Assembly (NCBI RefSeq): GCF_009707545.1
Contig: NZ_WLYK01000001.1
Location: forward strand, 806,001-870,000
Length of the DNA: 64,000 bases
Direction of reading: 5' to 3'
DNA from: Nakamurella alba
Lineage (GTDB): Bacteria; Actinomycetota; Actinomycetes; Mycobacteriales; Nakamurellaceae
Part shown: positions 1-8,626 of the stretch, in pieces
Numbering within the stretch: the stretch's first letter is position 1
How the letters are laid out: each line of letters opens with the position of its first letter
Made by a program: the position numbers and the translations under genes
Notes under the pieces: model-generated
Databases searched by the model: none
Seen by the model: only the letters and a program-made list of their open reading frames with translations
Told to the model about the DNA's origin: nothing

Positions 1-1165
1 GGTCCTGCCGGAGGTGGTCGCCGCTGTCGCCGAGGCCATGTCGACCTGCGGCAACGCCTCGTCCCTGCACTCCTCGGGGCGGGCCGCCCGGCGGCGGGTG
101 GAGGAGGCCCGGGAGTCGATCGCCCGGGACCTCGGCGCCCGGCCCAGCGAGGTGGTCTTCACCTCCGGCGGGACCGAGTCGGACAACCTGGCGGTCGCCG
201 GTATCCACCGGGCGCGCCGGGCTGCCGACCCGCGCCGGACCCGGCTGCTGCTGGCCGCCGTCGAGCACCACGCGGTGCTGGACGTCGCGGAGCAGCTGGA
301 GCGCGCCGGGGAGGCCCGGATCGGCTGGCTCGAGGTGGACGACTACGGCCGGGTGCACGCCGACACCCTCGCCGCCGCGATCGCCGAGAACCCGGACGAC
401 GTCTCGCTGGTCAGCGTCATGTGGGCGAACAACGAGGTCGGCACCGTCAACCCGATCCGCGAGCTGGCCGGAGTGGCCCACCGGCACGGCATCCCGCTGC
501 ACACCGACGCGGTGCAGGCGCTGGGTCAGCTGCCGGTCGACTTCGGTCGCAGCGGCGCCGACGCGCTGACCGTCACCGCGCACAAGATCGGTGGCCCGAC
601 CGGGGTCGGCGCGCTGCTGCTGCGTCGGGAGCAGGCCGTCGCGCCGCTGCTCTTCGGCGGCGGCCAGGAGCGCGGGATCCGCTCCGGCACACTCGATGTC
701 GCCGGCATCACCGGCTTCGCCGTGGCCGTCCGGGACGCGGTGGCGCACCAGCCGCAGCGGGCGGCCCTGCTGGCGGCCCTGCGTGACGACCTGATCCACC
801 GGGCCTCGACCGCGGTGGCCGGTGTCGCGCTCTCCGGTGATCCCGGACTCGGCCTGGTCGACGGGGCACCGTCCCGGCTGCCGGGCAACGCCCACCTGCG
901 GTTCACCGGTTGCGAGGCGGACTCGCTGCTGATGCTGCTCGACGCCCGCGGGATCGAGTGCTCGACCGGCTCGGCCTGCACCGCCGGGGTGGCCCGCCCG
1001 TCCCACGTGCTGCTGGCGATGGGGCTGGAGGAGGACAGGGCCCGTGGGGCCCTGCGCTTCTCGCTCGGGCACACCTCGACGCAGGCCGATGTGGACGCGG
1101 TCATCGACGCGCTGCCGGCGGTGGTCGAGCGCGCCCGGGCGGCGGGCGCGCTGATCCGCCGATGA
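1..1165 (+). CDS. Cysteine desulfurase (IscS/NifS family), 5' partial
   Basis: PLP-dependent class V aminotransferase-fold enzyme that removes sulfur from L-cysteine, here most likely supplying MnmA for tRNA thiolation. The frame is open at base 2, so the N-terminus lies outside the window; the visible GTG at 14 is internal. About 387 residues are seen, nearly the whole family length. Visible marks are the cofactor-binding TSGGTESDN stretch, the Schiff-base lysine in VTAHKIGG, and the catalytic cysteine loop STGSACTAG followed by [10 protein letters not shown]. The stop overlaps the mnmA start in an ATGA, implying coupled translation. The desulfurase-mnmA pairing is common in actinobacteria. 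Identity is firm; whether the product also serves Fe-S assembly cannot be told. Confidence 0.95.
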   Translation, partial: VLPEVVAAVAEAMSTCGNASSLHSSGRAARRRVEEARESIARDLGARPSEVVFTSGGTESDNLAVAGIHRARRAADPRRTRLLLAAVEHHAVLDVAEQLERAGEARIGWLEVDDYGRVHADTLAAAIAENPDDVSLVSVMWANNEVGTVNPIRELAGVAHRHGIPLHTDAVQALGQLPVDFGRSGADALTVTAHKIGGPTGVGALLLRREQAVAPLLFGGGQERGIRSGTLDVAGITGFAVAVRDAVAHQPQRAALLAALRDDLIHRASTAVAGVALSGDPGLGLVDGAPSRLPGNAHLRFTGCEADSLLMLLDARGIECSTGSACTAGVARPSHVLLAMGLEEDRARGALRFSLGHTSTQADVDAVIDALPAVVERARAAGALIRR

Positions 1166-2232
1166 AGGTGCTGGCCGCGATGAGCGGCGGGGTGGACTCG
1201 GCGGTGGCCGCCGCACTGGCGGTGGAGGCCGGGCACGAGGTGACCGGCGTGCACATGGCGCTGTCCCGGCAGCCCGGCACGCTGCGCACCGGCTCCCGCG
1301 GCTGCTGCACGATCGAGGACGCCCATGACGCCCGCCGGGTCGCCGATCATCTCGGCATCCCCTTCTACGTCTGGGATTTCAGCGCGGAGTTCGCTGAGGA
1401 CGTGGTGGCCGACTTCCTCTCCGAGTACGCCGCCGGCCGCACCCCGAACCCGTGCCTGCGGTGCAACGAGAAGATCAAGTTCGCCGCGCTGCTGGACCGG
1501 GCGATCGCCCTCGGCTTCGACGCGGTCGCCACCGGGCACCACGTCCGGCTGGTCGACGGGGTGCTGCACCGCTCGGTCGACGCCGCCAAGGACCAGTCCT
1601 ACGTGCTGGCCGTGCTCACCCGGGAGCAGTTGGCGCACACCATGTTCCCGCTCGGCGAGCTGACCAAGGAGCGGGTGCGGGAGCTGGCCGCGGAGCGCGG
1701 CTTCGCGGTGGCCGGCAAGAAGGACTCGTACGACATCTGCTTCATCCCGGAGGGCGACACCCGCGGCTACCTGCGCGAGAAACTGGGCGAGCGGCCGGGT
1801 GTCGTGGTCGACGCCGCATCCGGCGAGGAGCTGGCCCGGCACGACGCGTTCTACGGCTACACCATCGGCCAGCGCAAGGGTCTGGGCCTCGGCCGGCCGG
1901 CCGCCGACGGGAAGCCACGGTTCGTGCTCGGCATCGAACCGGTCTCCGGCACGGTGACCGTGGGCCCGGTGGACGGACTGGACGTCGACTCGCTGACCGG
2001 CGAGCGGATCGTCTTCTCCACCGGCGCCGCACCCGAGTTCCCGCTGCGCACGGTCGCCCAGCTGCGTGCGCACGGCGCCACCGTGCCGGCGGTCGCCGAT
2101 CTCGTCGACGGCCGGCTGCAGGTGCGGCTGGACGCGAAGATGCGCGGCATCGCCCCCGGCCAGACCGTGGTGCTCTACGACCCGCAGGACCGCTACGTCA
2201 TCGGCGCCGCCACCATCGTGCGGGCGGCATGA
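1162..2232 (+). CDS. mnmA: tRNA-specific 2-thiouridylase MnmA
   Basis: Forms 2-thiouridine at the wobble U34 of Lys, Glu and Gln tRNAs, using sulfur relayed from a cysteine desulfurase. The 356-residue product has the PP-loop [10 protein letters not shown] near the N-terminus, the first catalytic cysteine in [12 protein letters not shown] (about residue 95-100) and the second in [11 protein letters not shown] (about residue 195). These two cysteines are the pair used in the family. The ATG is chosen because it overlaps the desulfurase stop (ATGA) and begins directly at [13 protein letters not shown]; the frame is open further upstream, but that part shadows the desulfurase. Its own stop overlaps the next start in the same way, so three genes form one transcription unit. 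Confidence 0.96.
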   Translation: MKVLAAMSGGVDSAVAAALAVEAGHEVTGVHMALSRQPGTLRTGSRGCCTIEDAHDARRVADHLGIPFYVWDFSAEFAEDVVADFLSEYAAGRTPNPCLRCNEKIKFAALLDRAIALGFDAVATGHHVRLVDGVLHRSVDAAKDQSYVLAVLTREQLAHTMFPLGELTKERVRELAAERGFAVAGKKDSYDICFIPEGDTRGYLREKLGERPGVVVDAASGEELARHDAFYGYTIGQRKGLGLGRPAADGKPRFVLGIEPVSGTVTVGPVDGLDVDSLTGERIVFSTGAAPEFPLRTVAQLRAHGATVPAVADLVDGRLQVRLDAKMRGIAPGQTVVLYDPQDRYVIGAATIVRAA

Positions 2233-3248
2233 CCGACCGCGCCTGGTCCTCCGGCGGCGTTGCCACCGGTGTCGGATCGCTGCCCGGCACGTCCGCCGAC
2301 GAGGCCGCCCGCACGGTGGCCGGCGAACTGCCCGACCTGCCGCACCTGGCGGAACTGCCCGGCCGTGGTGCGGGCGCCGACATGATCGGCCGGGCGGTGG
2401 GCCTGCTGGTCGACGTGTACGGGGAGGTCGTGCCGAGCGGCTGGCGGATCAGCCGCCGGCCCGGCCGTGACGTGCAGCGGGCGCAGGACTACCTGGCCTG
2501 GGACCTGGACGCCGCCGAGCAGCACTACGCCGGCGCGGCATGGGTGAAGGTCCAGGTCTGCGGGCCGTGGACGCTGGCCGCCGGGATCGAACTGCCGTCG
2601 GGCAACCGCGCCCTGCTGGACCTCGGCGCGGTGACCGACCTGTCCGCCTCGCTGGCGGAGGGCCTGACGCAGCAGCTCACCGAGCTGACCCGGCGACTGC
2701 CCGGCACCCGGTTCGTGGTGCAGGTCGACGAGCCCGGCCTGCCGGCGGTCCTGGCCGGGAGCCTGCCCACCGCCTCCGGTTTCGGCACCGTCCGGTCGAT
2801 CGACCGGGCCACGGCGGGACCGGTGCTGCAGGACTTCGTGTCGGCCATCGGTGAGCACCCGGTCGTCGCGCACTGCTGCCACCCGCAGATCCCGATCGAC
2901 CTGTTGAGAGCGGCCGGGGTGCAGGCGATCTCGCTGGACGTCACCGCGCTCGGCAGCTCCGCCGGCCGGCTCGACCCGGTGGGCGAGGCGCTGGAGGCCG
3001 GCACCGTGCTGCTGGCCGGCCTGCTCCCGGGCGTCGCCCCTGTCGGACCCGCCGTGCCGCTCCGGCAGTGGGCCGGACCGCTGCTGGACCTGTGGAACCG
3101 GCTGGGTCTGCCGCGCAAGGACCTCGCCGGAGTCGTCCCGACGCCCACCTGCGGGCTGGCCGGAGCCGCCCCGGAGTGGGCACGGACCGCCATGCACACC
3201 GTCGCCGAGCTCGGCCGCGCTCTGCAGGATCTGCCCGAGGGCTGGTAG
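2229..3248 (+). CDS. Cobalamin-independent methionine synthase C-domain protein
   Basis: 339-residue protein related to the C-terminal catalytic half of MetE. It keeps probable zinc ligands: a His-Cys pair in VVAHCCHP near residue 217 and a second cysteine in [10 protein letters not shown] near residue 308. The N-terminal MetE half is absent. In mycobacteria a similar short protein lies near ligA and mnmA; its substrate is not settled, and methionine synthesis from homocysteine should not be assumed. The start overlaps the mnmA stop by ATGA, so it is the last gene of the coupled set. A possible role in methyl transfer or corrinoid-linked methionine metabolism is inference only. Confidence 0.85.
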   Translation: MTDRAWSSGGVATGVGSLPGTSADEAARTVAGELPDLPHLAELPGRGAGADMIGRAVGLLVDVYGEVVPSGWRISRRPGRDVQRAQDYLAWDLDAAEQHYAGAAWVKVQVCGPWTLAAGIELPSGNRALLDLGAVTDLSASLAEGLTQQLTELTRRLPGTRFVVQVDEPGLPAVLAGSLPTASGFGTVRSIDRATAGPVLQDFVSAIGEHPVVAHCCHPQIPIDLLRAAGVQAISLDVTALGSSAGRLDPVGEALEAGTVLLAGLLPGVAPVGPAVPLRQWAGPLLDLWNRLGLPRKDLAGVVPTPTCGLAGAAPEWARTAMHTVAELGRALQDLPEGW

Positions 3249-3257
3249 CCCGGCGCT

Positions 3258-4429
3258 TCAGCCCTCCAGCGCCGCGTACACCGCGGTGAGGTGGTCGTCG
3301 CTGCGCGGCCCGCCGATCAGCCCGGCGCCCATCCTGTTCGGGACGTAGACGAAGGTCATCCGCTGGTCCAGGTCCATGATCGCCAGCGAGCCACCCCAGC
3401 CGCCCCAGAAGCAGATCCGGCGGTCCGGTCGCTGCGCCACCGTCGCCGGCAGCGGCAGCCCGGGGAGGGGGAGCGCGTACCCGATGCCCCAGCGCAGCGG
3501 CATCCCGAGGATCACGTCGGTGCCGTTGGCCTGTTCGCGGAAGATCAGCCCGATGGTCTCCGGGGACAGCCACCGCTGCCCGTCGATCCTGCCGCCGTTC
3601 GGGATCGCGGACAGGATCGTCGCGATGCCGCGGGCGGTGCCGTGGCCGTTGAGCGCACCCATGTCGGCGGCCCGCCAGGCGTCGGTGTTGGCGTCCTCGG
3701 CGGTGGAGGCAGGGCCGGTCATCGACTTGTAGGCGGGCTGTCCTGGTCCATCCCGGAGATGTCGAAGGGCAGTGGTGGTGGCGGCACGATGTCCGCGATG
3801 CGCGAACGGTCCTCGGGCCGGGCGCCGATGCCGAAGTCGGCGCCGAGCGGGCCGGCGATCCGCTCCGCGACGAACTCGCGCAGCGGCAGACCGCTGACCC
3901 GGCGCACGATCTCGCCGAGCAGGTGACCCTGGGTGTTGCCGTGGTACCCGGAGGCGGAGCCGGGGGTCCACCACGGCGCCTGGGCCGCCAGCAGTGCGAC
4001 GGAGCCTGCGCGGTCGTACATGTCGGCGGTGGTGAAGGGCCGGCGTTCCCAGCCGGAGACGCCCGAGGTGTGGCCCATCACGTGCCGCACCAGCACCTGT
4101 TCCTTGCCGGCCGCGGCGAACTCCGGCCAGTAGGCGGCCACCGGTGCGTCGACGTCGAGCAGCCCCTGTTCGACGAGCAGCAGCATCGCCAGGTTGGTGA
4201 CGGTCTTGGTCGTCGACCAGACGTTGGTGATGGTGTCCTCGGACCACGGCACCGTGCGGGCGGGATCCCGGTGCCCGCCCCACAGGTCGACCACCACCTC
4301 GTCGCCGATCCGCACGTGCAGGCCGGCGCCGAGGTCGTCGCCGGAGTCCAACCGGGCCCGGAAGCTGTCCCGGACCGCGGAGAAGCGTTGATCGGTGCTG
4401 CCGTGCAGCGGTGCCGTGCCGGTGTCCAT
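3258..4429 (-). pseudogene. EstB-type serine hydrolase/beta-lactamase-fold protein, frameshifted
   Basis: Reads as a class C-like serine hydrolase or esterase (beta-lactamase superfamily). The first 236 residues from ATG 4429 (good AAGGGA ribosome site) carry the nucleophile motif STTK in NVWSTTKTV and a YHGN sequence in the YxN position. The frame then stops at 3719. The missing C-terminal 150 residues continue in another frame from about base 3735 (AYKSMTGPAS onward) and include the WGGWGG motif typical of EstB-like enzymes. The total length of 1172 bases is one short of a whole number of codons, so a single-base loss near 3731-3742 explains it. This is either a real pseudogene or a sequencing error. 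It is the last gene of a leftward four-gene operon. Confidence 0.8.
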
Positions 4430-4440
4430 GCTGCTTCCCT

Positions 4441-4947
4441 TCAGGCCAGCGAGCGGAAGGTGCTGCCGTGGAACACCAGTGGCGTCTCGGCGGCGTTGGC
4501 GCGCATGCGGTGGATCCGCAGCAGCACGATGGTGTGGTCACCGGCGGGCAGCTCCGACTCGATCGAGCACTCCATCCAGGCCGCGGCGTCGCGGACCAGG
4601 ACGGCGCCGGTGTCGGTGGTCTCCCGGTCGACCCCGGCGAACCGGTCGCCGTTCTTCGCCGACAGCGACCGGCAGGCCGCGTCGTGCCCGGCGGCCAGCA
4701 CGCTGACCCCGATCCGCGCGCCGCCGCGCAGCTTCGGCCACGTGGTGGAGGTGTCCTGCACACAGACCGAGACCAGCGGGGGCGACACCGACACCGAGGT
4801 GAACGAGCTCGCCGCCATCCCCACCTCGGCGCCGTCGATCTCGGCGCACAGGGCGGTGACCCCGGACGGGAAGCAGCCGTAGACCTGTCGCAGCACCAGC
4901 GGATCGCCGGCCGGTGCGTGCAGCTCGATGAGCGTCGAGGGGGTCAC
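4441..4947 (-). CDS. Flavin reductase domain protein (FMN-binding split barrel)
   Basis: 168-residue protein of the flavin reductase-like family, which reduces FMN or FAD with NAD(P)H for a partner monooxygenase. Typical stretches are CFPSGVTALCAE near residue 24, ASSFTSVSVSPPLVSVCV in the flavin-binding loop, and the later SELPAGDHTIVLLRI strand. The GTG start overlaps the stop of the acyl-CoA ligase (GTGA), so it is translated by coupling. Its presence beside a luciferase-like oxygenase 6.5 kb away suggests a two-component monooxygenase, but the pairing is inferred from location alone. Confidence 0.88.
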   Translation of the reverse strand: MTPSTLIELHAPAGDPLVLRQVYGCFPSGVTALCAEIDGAEVGMAASSFTSVSVSPPLVSVCVQDTSTTWPKLRGGARIGVSVLAAGHDAACRSLSAKNGDRFAGVDRETTDTGAVLVRDAAAWMECSIESELPAGDHTIVLLRIHRMRANAAETPLVFHGSTFRSLA

Positions 4948-6503
4948 TGCGCACTCACCGGTTCCGCGGCGGGCCAGTAGGTGTCGCGCAGCTTGCGCTT
5001 GTAGAGCTTGCCGGTGGGCAGCCGGGGCAGCTCGTCCACGAAGTCGATGCTGCGCGGGCACTTGAACCGGGCCAGCGCGGACCGGCAGTGGTCGATGAGT
5101 GCCTTCTCGGTCGCCGGGCCGGCCTCGATCCCGTCCACCAGCTGCACGACACCCTTGACGGCCTCGCCCTTGTCGTCGTCCGGCACGCCGATCACCGCGG
5201 CGTCCATCACCCACGGGTGGGAGACCAGCAGGTTCTCCACCTCCTGCGGGTAGATGTTGACCCCGCCGGAGATGATGACGAACGCGTGCCGGTCGGTGAG
5301 GTAGAGATAGCCGTCCTCGTCCAGGTAGCCGATGTCGCCGACCATGGTCATGGTCCCGCTGGGATGCCGTGCGGCGGCGGTCTTCTCCGGGTCGTTGAGG
5401 TACTCGAAGTTGCTGTTGCCGCCTCGGAACCAGATCGTGCCCGGCACCCCGGGCGGGCAGGGGCGGCCGTCGTCGTCGAGGATCACCGCCTCGCCGAGGA
5501 TCGGCCGGCCGACGGTGCCGGGGTGCGCCAGCCACTCCTCGGGGCCGCAGCCGGTGATCCCGTTCGCCTCGGTGGCTCCGTAGTACTCGTAGATGACCGG
5601 GCCCCACCACTCGAGCATCGCCTGCTTCACCGGCATCGGGCACGGAGCGGCGCCGTGCACGACCGCCTCCAGGGTGGACAGGTCGTAGCGCTCGCGGATC
5701 ACCGCCGGCAGCTTGAGCAGCCGGGAGAACATGGTGGGCACCACCATGGAATGGGTCACCCCGAACTGCTGCACCAGCGCGAGATAGGTCTCGGCGTCGA
5801 ACTTCTCCATCACCACCGAGGTGCCGCCCAGACGCAGTGCGATGGCCACGCTGGACTGCGGTCCGGAGTGGTAGAGCGGGGCGGGGGAGAGGAAGACCAT
5901 GCCACCCTCGCGCAGGTGGAACACCTGCCGACCGAAGGCCTCGATGTCGAGCATCTCGCCGGGATCCCGGTCCGGCAGGCCGCGGACGATCGCCTTCGGC
6001 ACACCGGTGGTGCCGGAAGAGTAGAACATCGGCGTGCCGAGACGCTCGTCGGGGACCGGGGTGTCGGGGAACGGGGCGACCGCCGCGGCGTACGGCTCGA
6101 AGCCGTCCGTCGGTGCGTCGACGTCCAGCATGATCCACCGCCGCACCGCCGGGCAGAGCGCCGGCAGGTCGGCCGCCACCTCACGCTTCGCCCTCGAGGA
6201 GAGCACCAGCAGGGCACCGGAGTCGTTGACGATGTAGGCGGCCTCGGCAGCGGAGAGGAAGGCGTTGATCGGGGTGTAGTACAGCCCGGTGCGCTCCGCG
6301 GCGGACATCGCCACCAGCAGCTCGATGTGGTTCTCCACCAGGAAGGCGACGTGGTCCTTGCGCCGCAACCCCATGTCGCGGAACAGGTGCGCCAGCCGGT
6401 TCGCCCGGCGGTCCAGCTCGGCGAAGCTCAGCGTCTCGCCGCTGCCGGCCATGATGATCGCCGGCCGGTCCGGCGTGGTCCTGGCATGTTCACCCGGGTA
6501 CAT
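4944..6503 (-). CDS. AMP-dependent acyl-CoA synthetase (FadD-like)
   Basis: 519-residue ANL-superfamily enzyme that activates a carboxylic acid to its CoA thioester through an acyl-adenylate. Key motifs: the phosphate loop YSSGTTGVPKA near residue 175, the YGATE motif, the GDIGYLDEDGYLYLTDR hinge region, and the C-terminal PTGKLYKRKLR with the catalytic lysine. The N-terminus MYPGEHARTTPDRPAI is full length, and an AAGGGAG ribosome site precedes the ATG. The acid is unknown; the neighbours (SDR, flavin reductase, esterases, luciferase-like oxygenase) point to degradation of a lipid, terpenoid or similar hydrophobic compound rather than to biosynthesis. Confidence 0.92.
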   Translation of the reverse strand: MYPGEHARTTPDRPAIIMAGSGETLSFAELDRRANRLAHLFRDMGLRRKDHVAFLVENHIELLVAMSAAERTGLYYTPINAFLSAAEAAYIVNDSGALLVLSSRAKREVAADLPALCPAVRRWIMLDVDAPTDGFEPYAAAVAPFPDTPVPDERLGTPMFYSSGTTGVPKAIVRGLPDRDPGEMLDIEAFGRQVFHLREGGMVFLSPAPLYHSGPQSSVAIALRLGGTSVVMEKFDAETYLALVQQFGVTHSMVVPTMFSRLLKLPAVIRERYDLSTLEAVVHGAAPCPMPVKQAMLEWWGPVIYEYYGATEANGITGCGPEEWLAHPGTVGRPILGEAVILDDDGRPCPPGVPGTIWFRGGNSNFEYLNDPEKTAAARHPSGTMTMVGDIGYLDEDGYLYLTDRHAFVIISGGVNIYPQEVENLLVSHPWVMDAAVIGVPDDDKGEAVKGVVQLVDGIEAGPATEKALIDHCRSALARFKCPRSIDFVDELPRLPTGKLYKRKLRDTYWPAAEPVSAQ

Positions 6504-6515
6504 GGTGCTCTCCCT

Positions 6516-7511
6516 TCACCGCAGCGGCCGGAGGAACTCGGCGGCCGCCCAGCCGCCCTCCGGTCCGACGAAGTCGACGGTCATCTGCGCCATCCGGACC
6601 CGGCGGTCCTCGGTGGCCTGGGTGACCGGCACCAGGTGCCGGATGGTGCCGTCGAGCACCATCATCGGCAGACCCTGCGCCCGCAGGGTGGCCCGGTAAC
6701 GCCCGTTCCAGGTCGCTTCGCCGGCGTAGTCGGTGACGACGGTGAACGCGGTGATCGGGTGCAGCACGTTGTCGGCGGTGACCACCACGCCGCCCACGGA
6801 ACGTGCACCGGAGTCCTCGGTCTCGCTGTAGGCGGTGACCCGGGTCCCGTCGGCGAAATACGCACAGAGCCACTCGCCGGTGAACGAGGCCCACTCCCGC
6901 GGTCCCCAGGAGTGGTCGCGCATGGCGGTGACCCGGTCCAGGCCCCAGGTCCTCGACCCGACGGTGATCTCGCCGCTGATCTCGCCGAACTGCTCGTAGT
7001 GGTCGGCAGCGATCACCGAGCCGCCCGGCGTGCAGTCACCGAGCTGGTCGGGGTCGGTGACGAACAGCGGGCTGGTGGCCTCGAAAGTCAGGTCGATGGT
7101 GCACTTCTCGGCCGGGCTGTTCTTCAGCACGATCCGCGGGCGGTCGGCCATCAGGGCCGGGGTGGCGATCCGCGCGACGCTGTTCGAGTACCGCACCGAC
7201 ACCGTGCGGGTCGGTGTCTTGACGACGAATTCCAGTCCCTGGCTGGCGAAGTCGTCGTTCGTGGCGTTCTGCTCCCGCCCGGCGCGGAAGGCGATCGCGC
7301 CGCCCGGCAGGGTCAGCTGCACCGAGGCCTCCTTGTACCCCAGTCCCGGTCGGTTGCCGACCCGCAGCAGGCCGCCGATCTGGGCCACCGGATCCACGAA
7401 GTTCAGGTAGTAGCTCTCGTTCCAGTTCCCGATCCCGGAGCCGTCGTGCGTCTCCTCCGCATCGGCGCCGTACTTGCAGGAGGTCCACACCTGCTGGTCC
7501 CGCTCATCCAT
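6516..7511 (-). CDS. Unknown protein with RDHSWGP motif (hydroxyneurosporene synthase/DUF7064-like fold)
   Basis: 331-residue protein of beta-rich composition with no signal peptide or membrane segment. The sequence RDHSWGPREW near residue 205 is a hallmark of uncharacterised proteins often found beside acyl-CoA ligases and SDRs in lipid or steroid degradation loci, some annotated as DUF7064/DUF7065; this link is from memory of the motif. I place the start at the ATG at 7511 because an ACAGGAG ribosome site lies six bases before it; the longer reading from 7532 lacks one. First gene of the leftward operon and divergent from the SDR. Function unknown. Confidence 0.75.
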   Translation of the reverse strand: MDERDQQVWTSCKYGADAEETHDGSGIGNWNESYYLNFVDPVAQIGGLLRVGNRPGLGYKEASVQLTLPGGAIAFRAGREQNATNDDFASQGLEFVVKTPTRTVSVRYSNSVARIATPALMADRPRIVLKNSPAEKCTIDLTFEATSPLFVTDPDQLGDCTPGGSVIAADHYEQFGEISGEITVGSRTWGLDRVTAMRDHSWGPREWASFTGEWLCAYFADGTRVTAYSETEDSGARSVGGVVVTADNVLHPITAFTVVTDYAGEATWNGRYRATLRAQGLPMMVLDGTIRHLVPVTQATEDRRVRMAQMTVDFVGPEGGWAAAEFLRPLR

Positions 7512-7667
7512 CGCCACTCCTGTCGGCAGCATTGCCCACTTGCGTCGAAGTGAAGGCTAGTTCCGGCCATGCAGATGGTCAACATGCCATTTCATCAGTA
7601 CTGTTCGCCGTACTGTTAGTTTCAGTTCTGATCAGTAGTGCCGGTGGCACGAGGGGAGAGCGCGACG
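7512..7667. promoter_or_regulatory. Divergent control region with direct repeat GTACTGTT
   Basis: This 156-base gap separates the leftward catabolic operon from the rightward SDR gene. It is locally less GC-rich than its flanks. An eight-base direct repeat GTACTGTT occurs at 7598-7605 and again at 7610-7617, twelve bases apart, followed by CTGATCAG, an eight-base palindrome at 7628-7635. Such a pattern is plausible for regulator binding, and a tandem TetR protein is encoded 1.1 kb downstream. I could not assign convincing -35 boxes. Confidence 0.45.
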
Positions 7668-8519
7668 ATGCAGGACACGGCGGACGGGCAGTGCGGCCCG
7701 GTGGCGCTGGTGACCGGCGCCGGCCGGGGGATCGGCCGGGCGGTGGCCGAGAAGCTGGCCGCCGAGGGCTGCCGCATCGTGGTGAACGACCTGGACCCGG
7801 GCCCGGCGCAGGAGGTGGCCGACGGCATCGTCGCCCGCGGCGGCCGGGCGGTGGTCTGCGCCGGATCGGTGACCGGCCATGACTTCCCGGACCGCTTCGT
7901 GGGAGCCGCGGTGCAGGCGTTCGGCGGGGTGGACATCATCGTCAACAATGCCGGATACACCTGGAACGCGTACCTGGGGGCCATGTCCGACGAGCAGTGG
8001 GACACGCTGATCGAGGTGCACCTGACCGCACCGTTCCGGATCCTGCGGGCCGCCCAGCCGGTGATCCGCGCGGCGGTGAAGGCCGAGCAGGCGGCCGGGG
8101 TCCCGGTGCCGTGCCGCAAGGTGGTGAACGTGTCGTCGATCGTCGGCACGGCCGGCAGCGCGAGCCAGGCCAACTACTCCTCCGCCAAGGCCGGGCTGCT
8201 CGGCCTCACCCGCACCCTGGCCAAGGAGTGGGGCCGGTACAACGTGACGGTGAACGCGGTCGCCTTCGGCATCATCACCACCCGGCTGACCACCGCGGTC
8301 GGCGCCGACAGCACCACCGAGGTGGGTGGCCGTCCGGTCACCGTGGGCGCCACCGAGAGCATCCTGTCCGTCCTGGAGAGCGGCGCCTCGGCGGCGCCGC
8401 TGGGGCGGGCCGGCACCCCGGAGGAGGCAGCCGGCGCGGTGTGGCTGCTCTGTTCCCCGGAGTCGTCCTACGTGACCGGTCAGGTCCTCGAGTGCGCCGG
8501 CGGGCTGCAGTCGGTGTGA
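7668..8519 (+). CDS. Short-chain dehydrogenase/reductase
   Basis: 283-residue classical SDR oxidising or reducing a hydroxyl or keto group with NAD(P). The nucleotide-binding motif TGAGRGIG lies near residue 17, NNAG near residue 97, the catalytic serine in VNVSSIVG, and the YxxxK pair in NYSSAKAG. The ATG at 7668 is chosen over an upstream in-frame ATG at 7638 because GAGGGGAG precedes it at useful spacing. An Asp after the second beta strand (NDLDPG) suggests NAD preference, as in many catabolic SDRs. It is likely the beta-oxidation-type or alcohol dehydrogenase step of the surrounding pathway. Confidence 0.9.
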   Translation: MQDTADGQCGPVALVTGAGRGIGRAVAEKLAAEGCRIVVNDLDPGPAQEVADGIVARGGRAVVCAGSVTGHDFPDRFVGAAVQAFGGVDIIVNNAGYTWNAYLGAMSDEQWDTLIEVHLTAPFRILRAAQPVIRAAVKAEQAAGVPVPCRKVVNVSSIVGTAGSASQANYSSAKAGLLGLTRTLAKEWGRYNVTVNAVAFGIITTRLTTAVGADSTTEVGGRPVTVGATESILSVLESGASAAPLGRAGTPEEAAGAVWLLCSPESSYVTGQVLECAGGLQSV

Positions 8520-8626
8520 ACCCGCACCGGATCCCCGCAGGCCTGGTGGCAGACTCAGCACCGAGGACGGTGGGGACGCACCGGGCACCGGCCCGGACCG
8601 CACGCGGGACGGGAGGGTCGACGCCA

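Noticed and set aside
526-2073. 515-codon minus-strand frame opposite the desulfurase and mnmA
   Set aside because: Low-complexity Arg/Gly/His/Val-rich translation caused by high GC3 on the other strand; no motif and no ribosome site.
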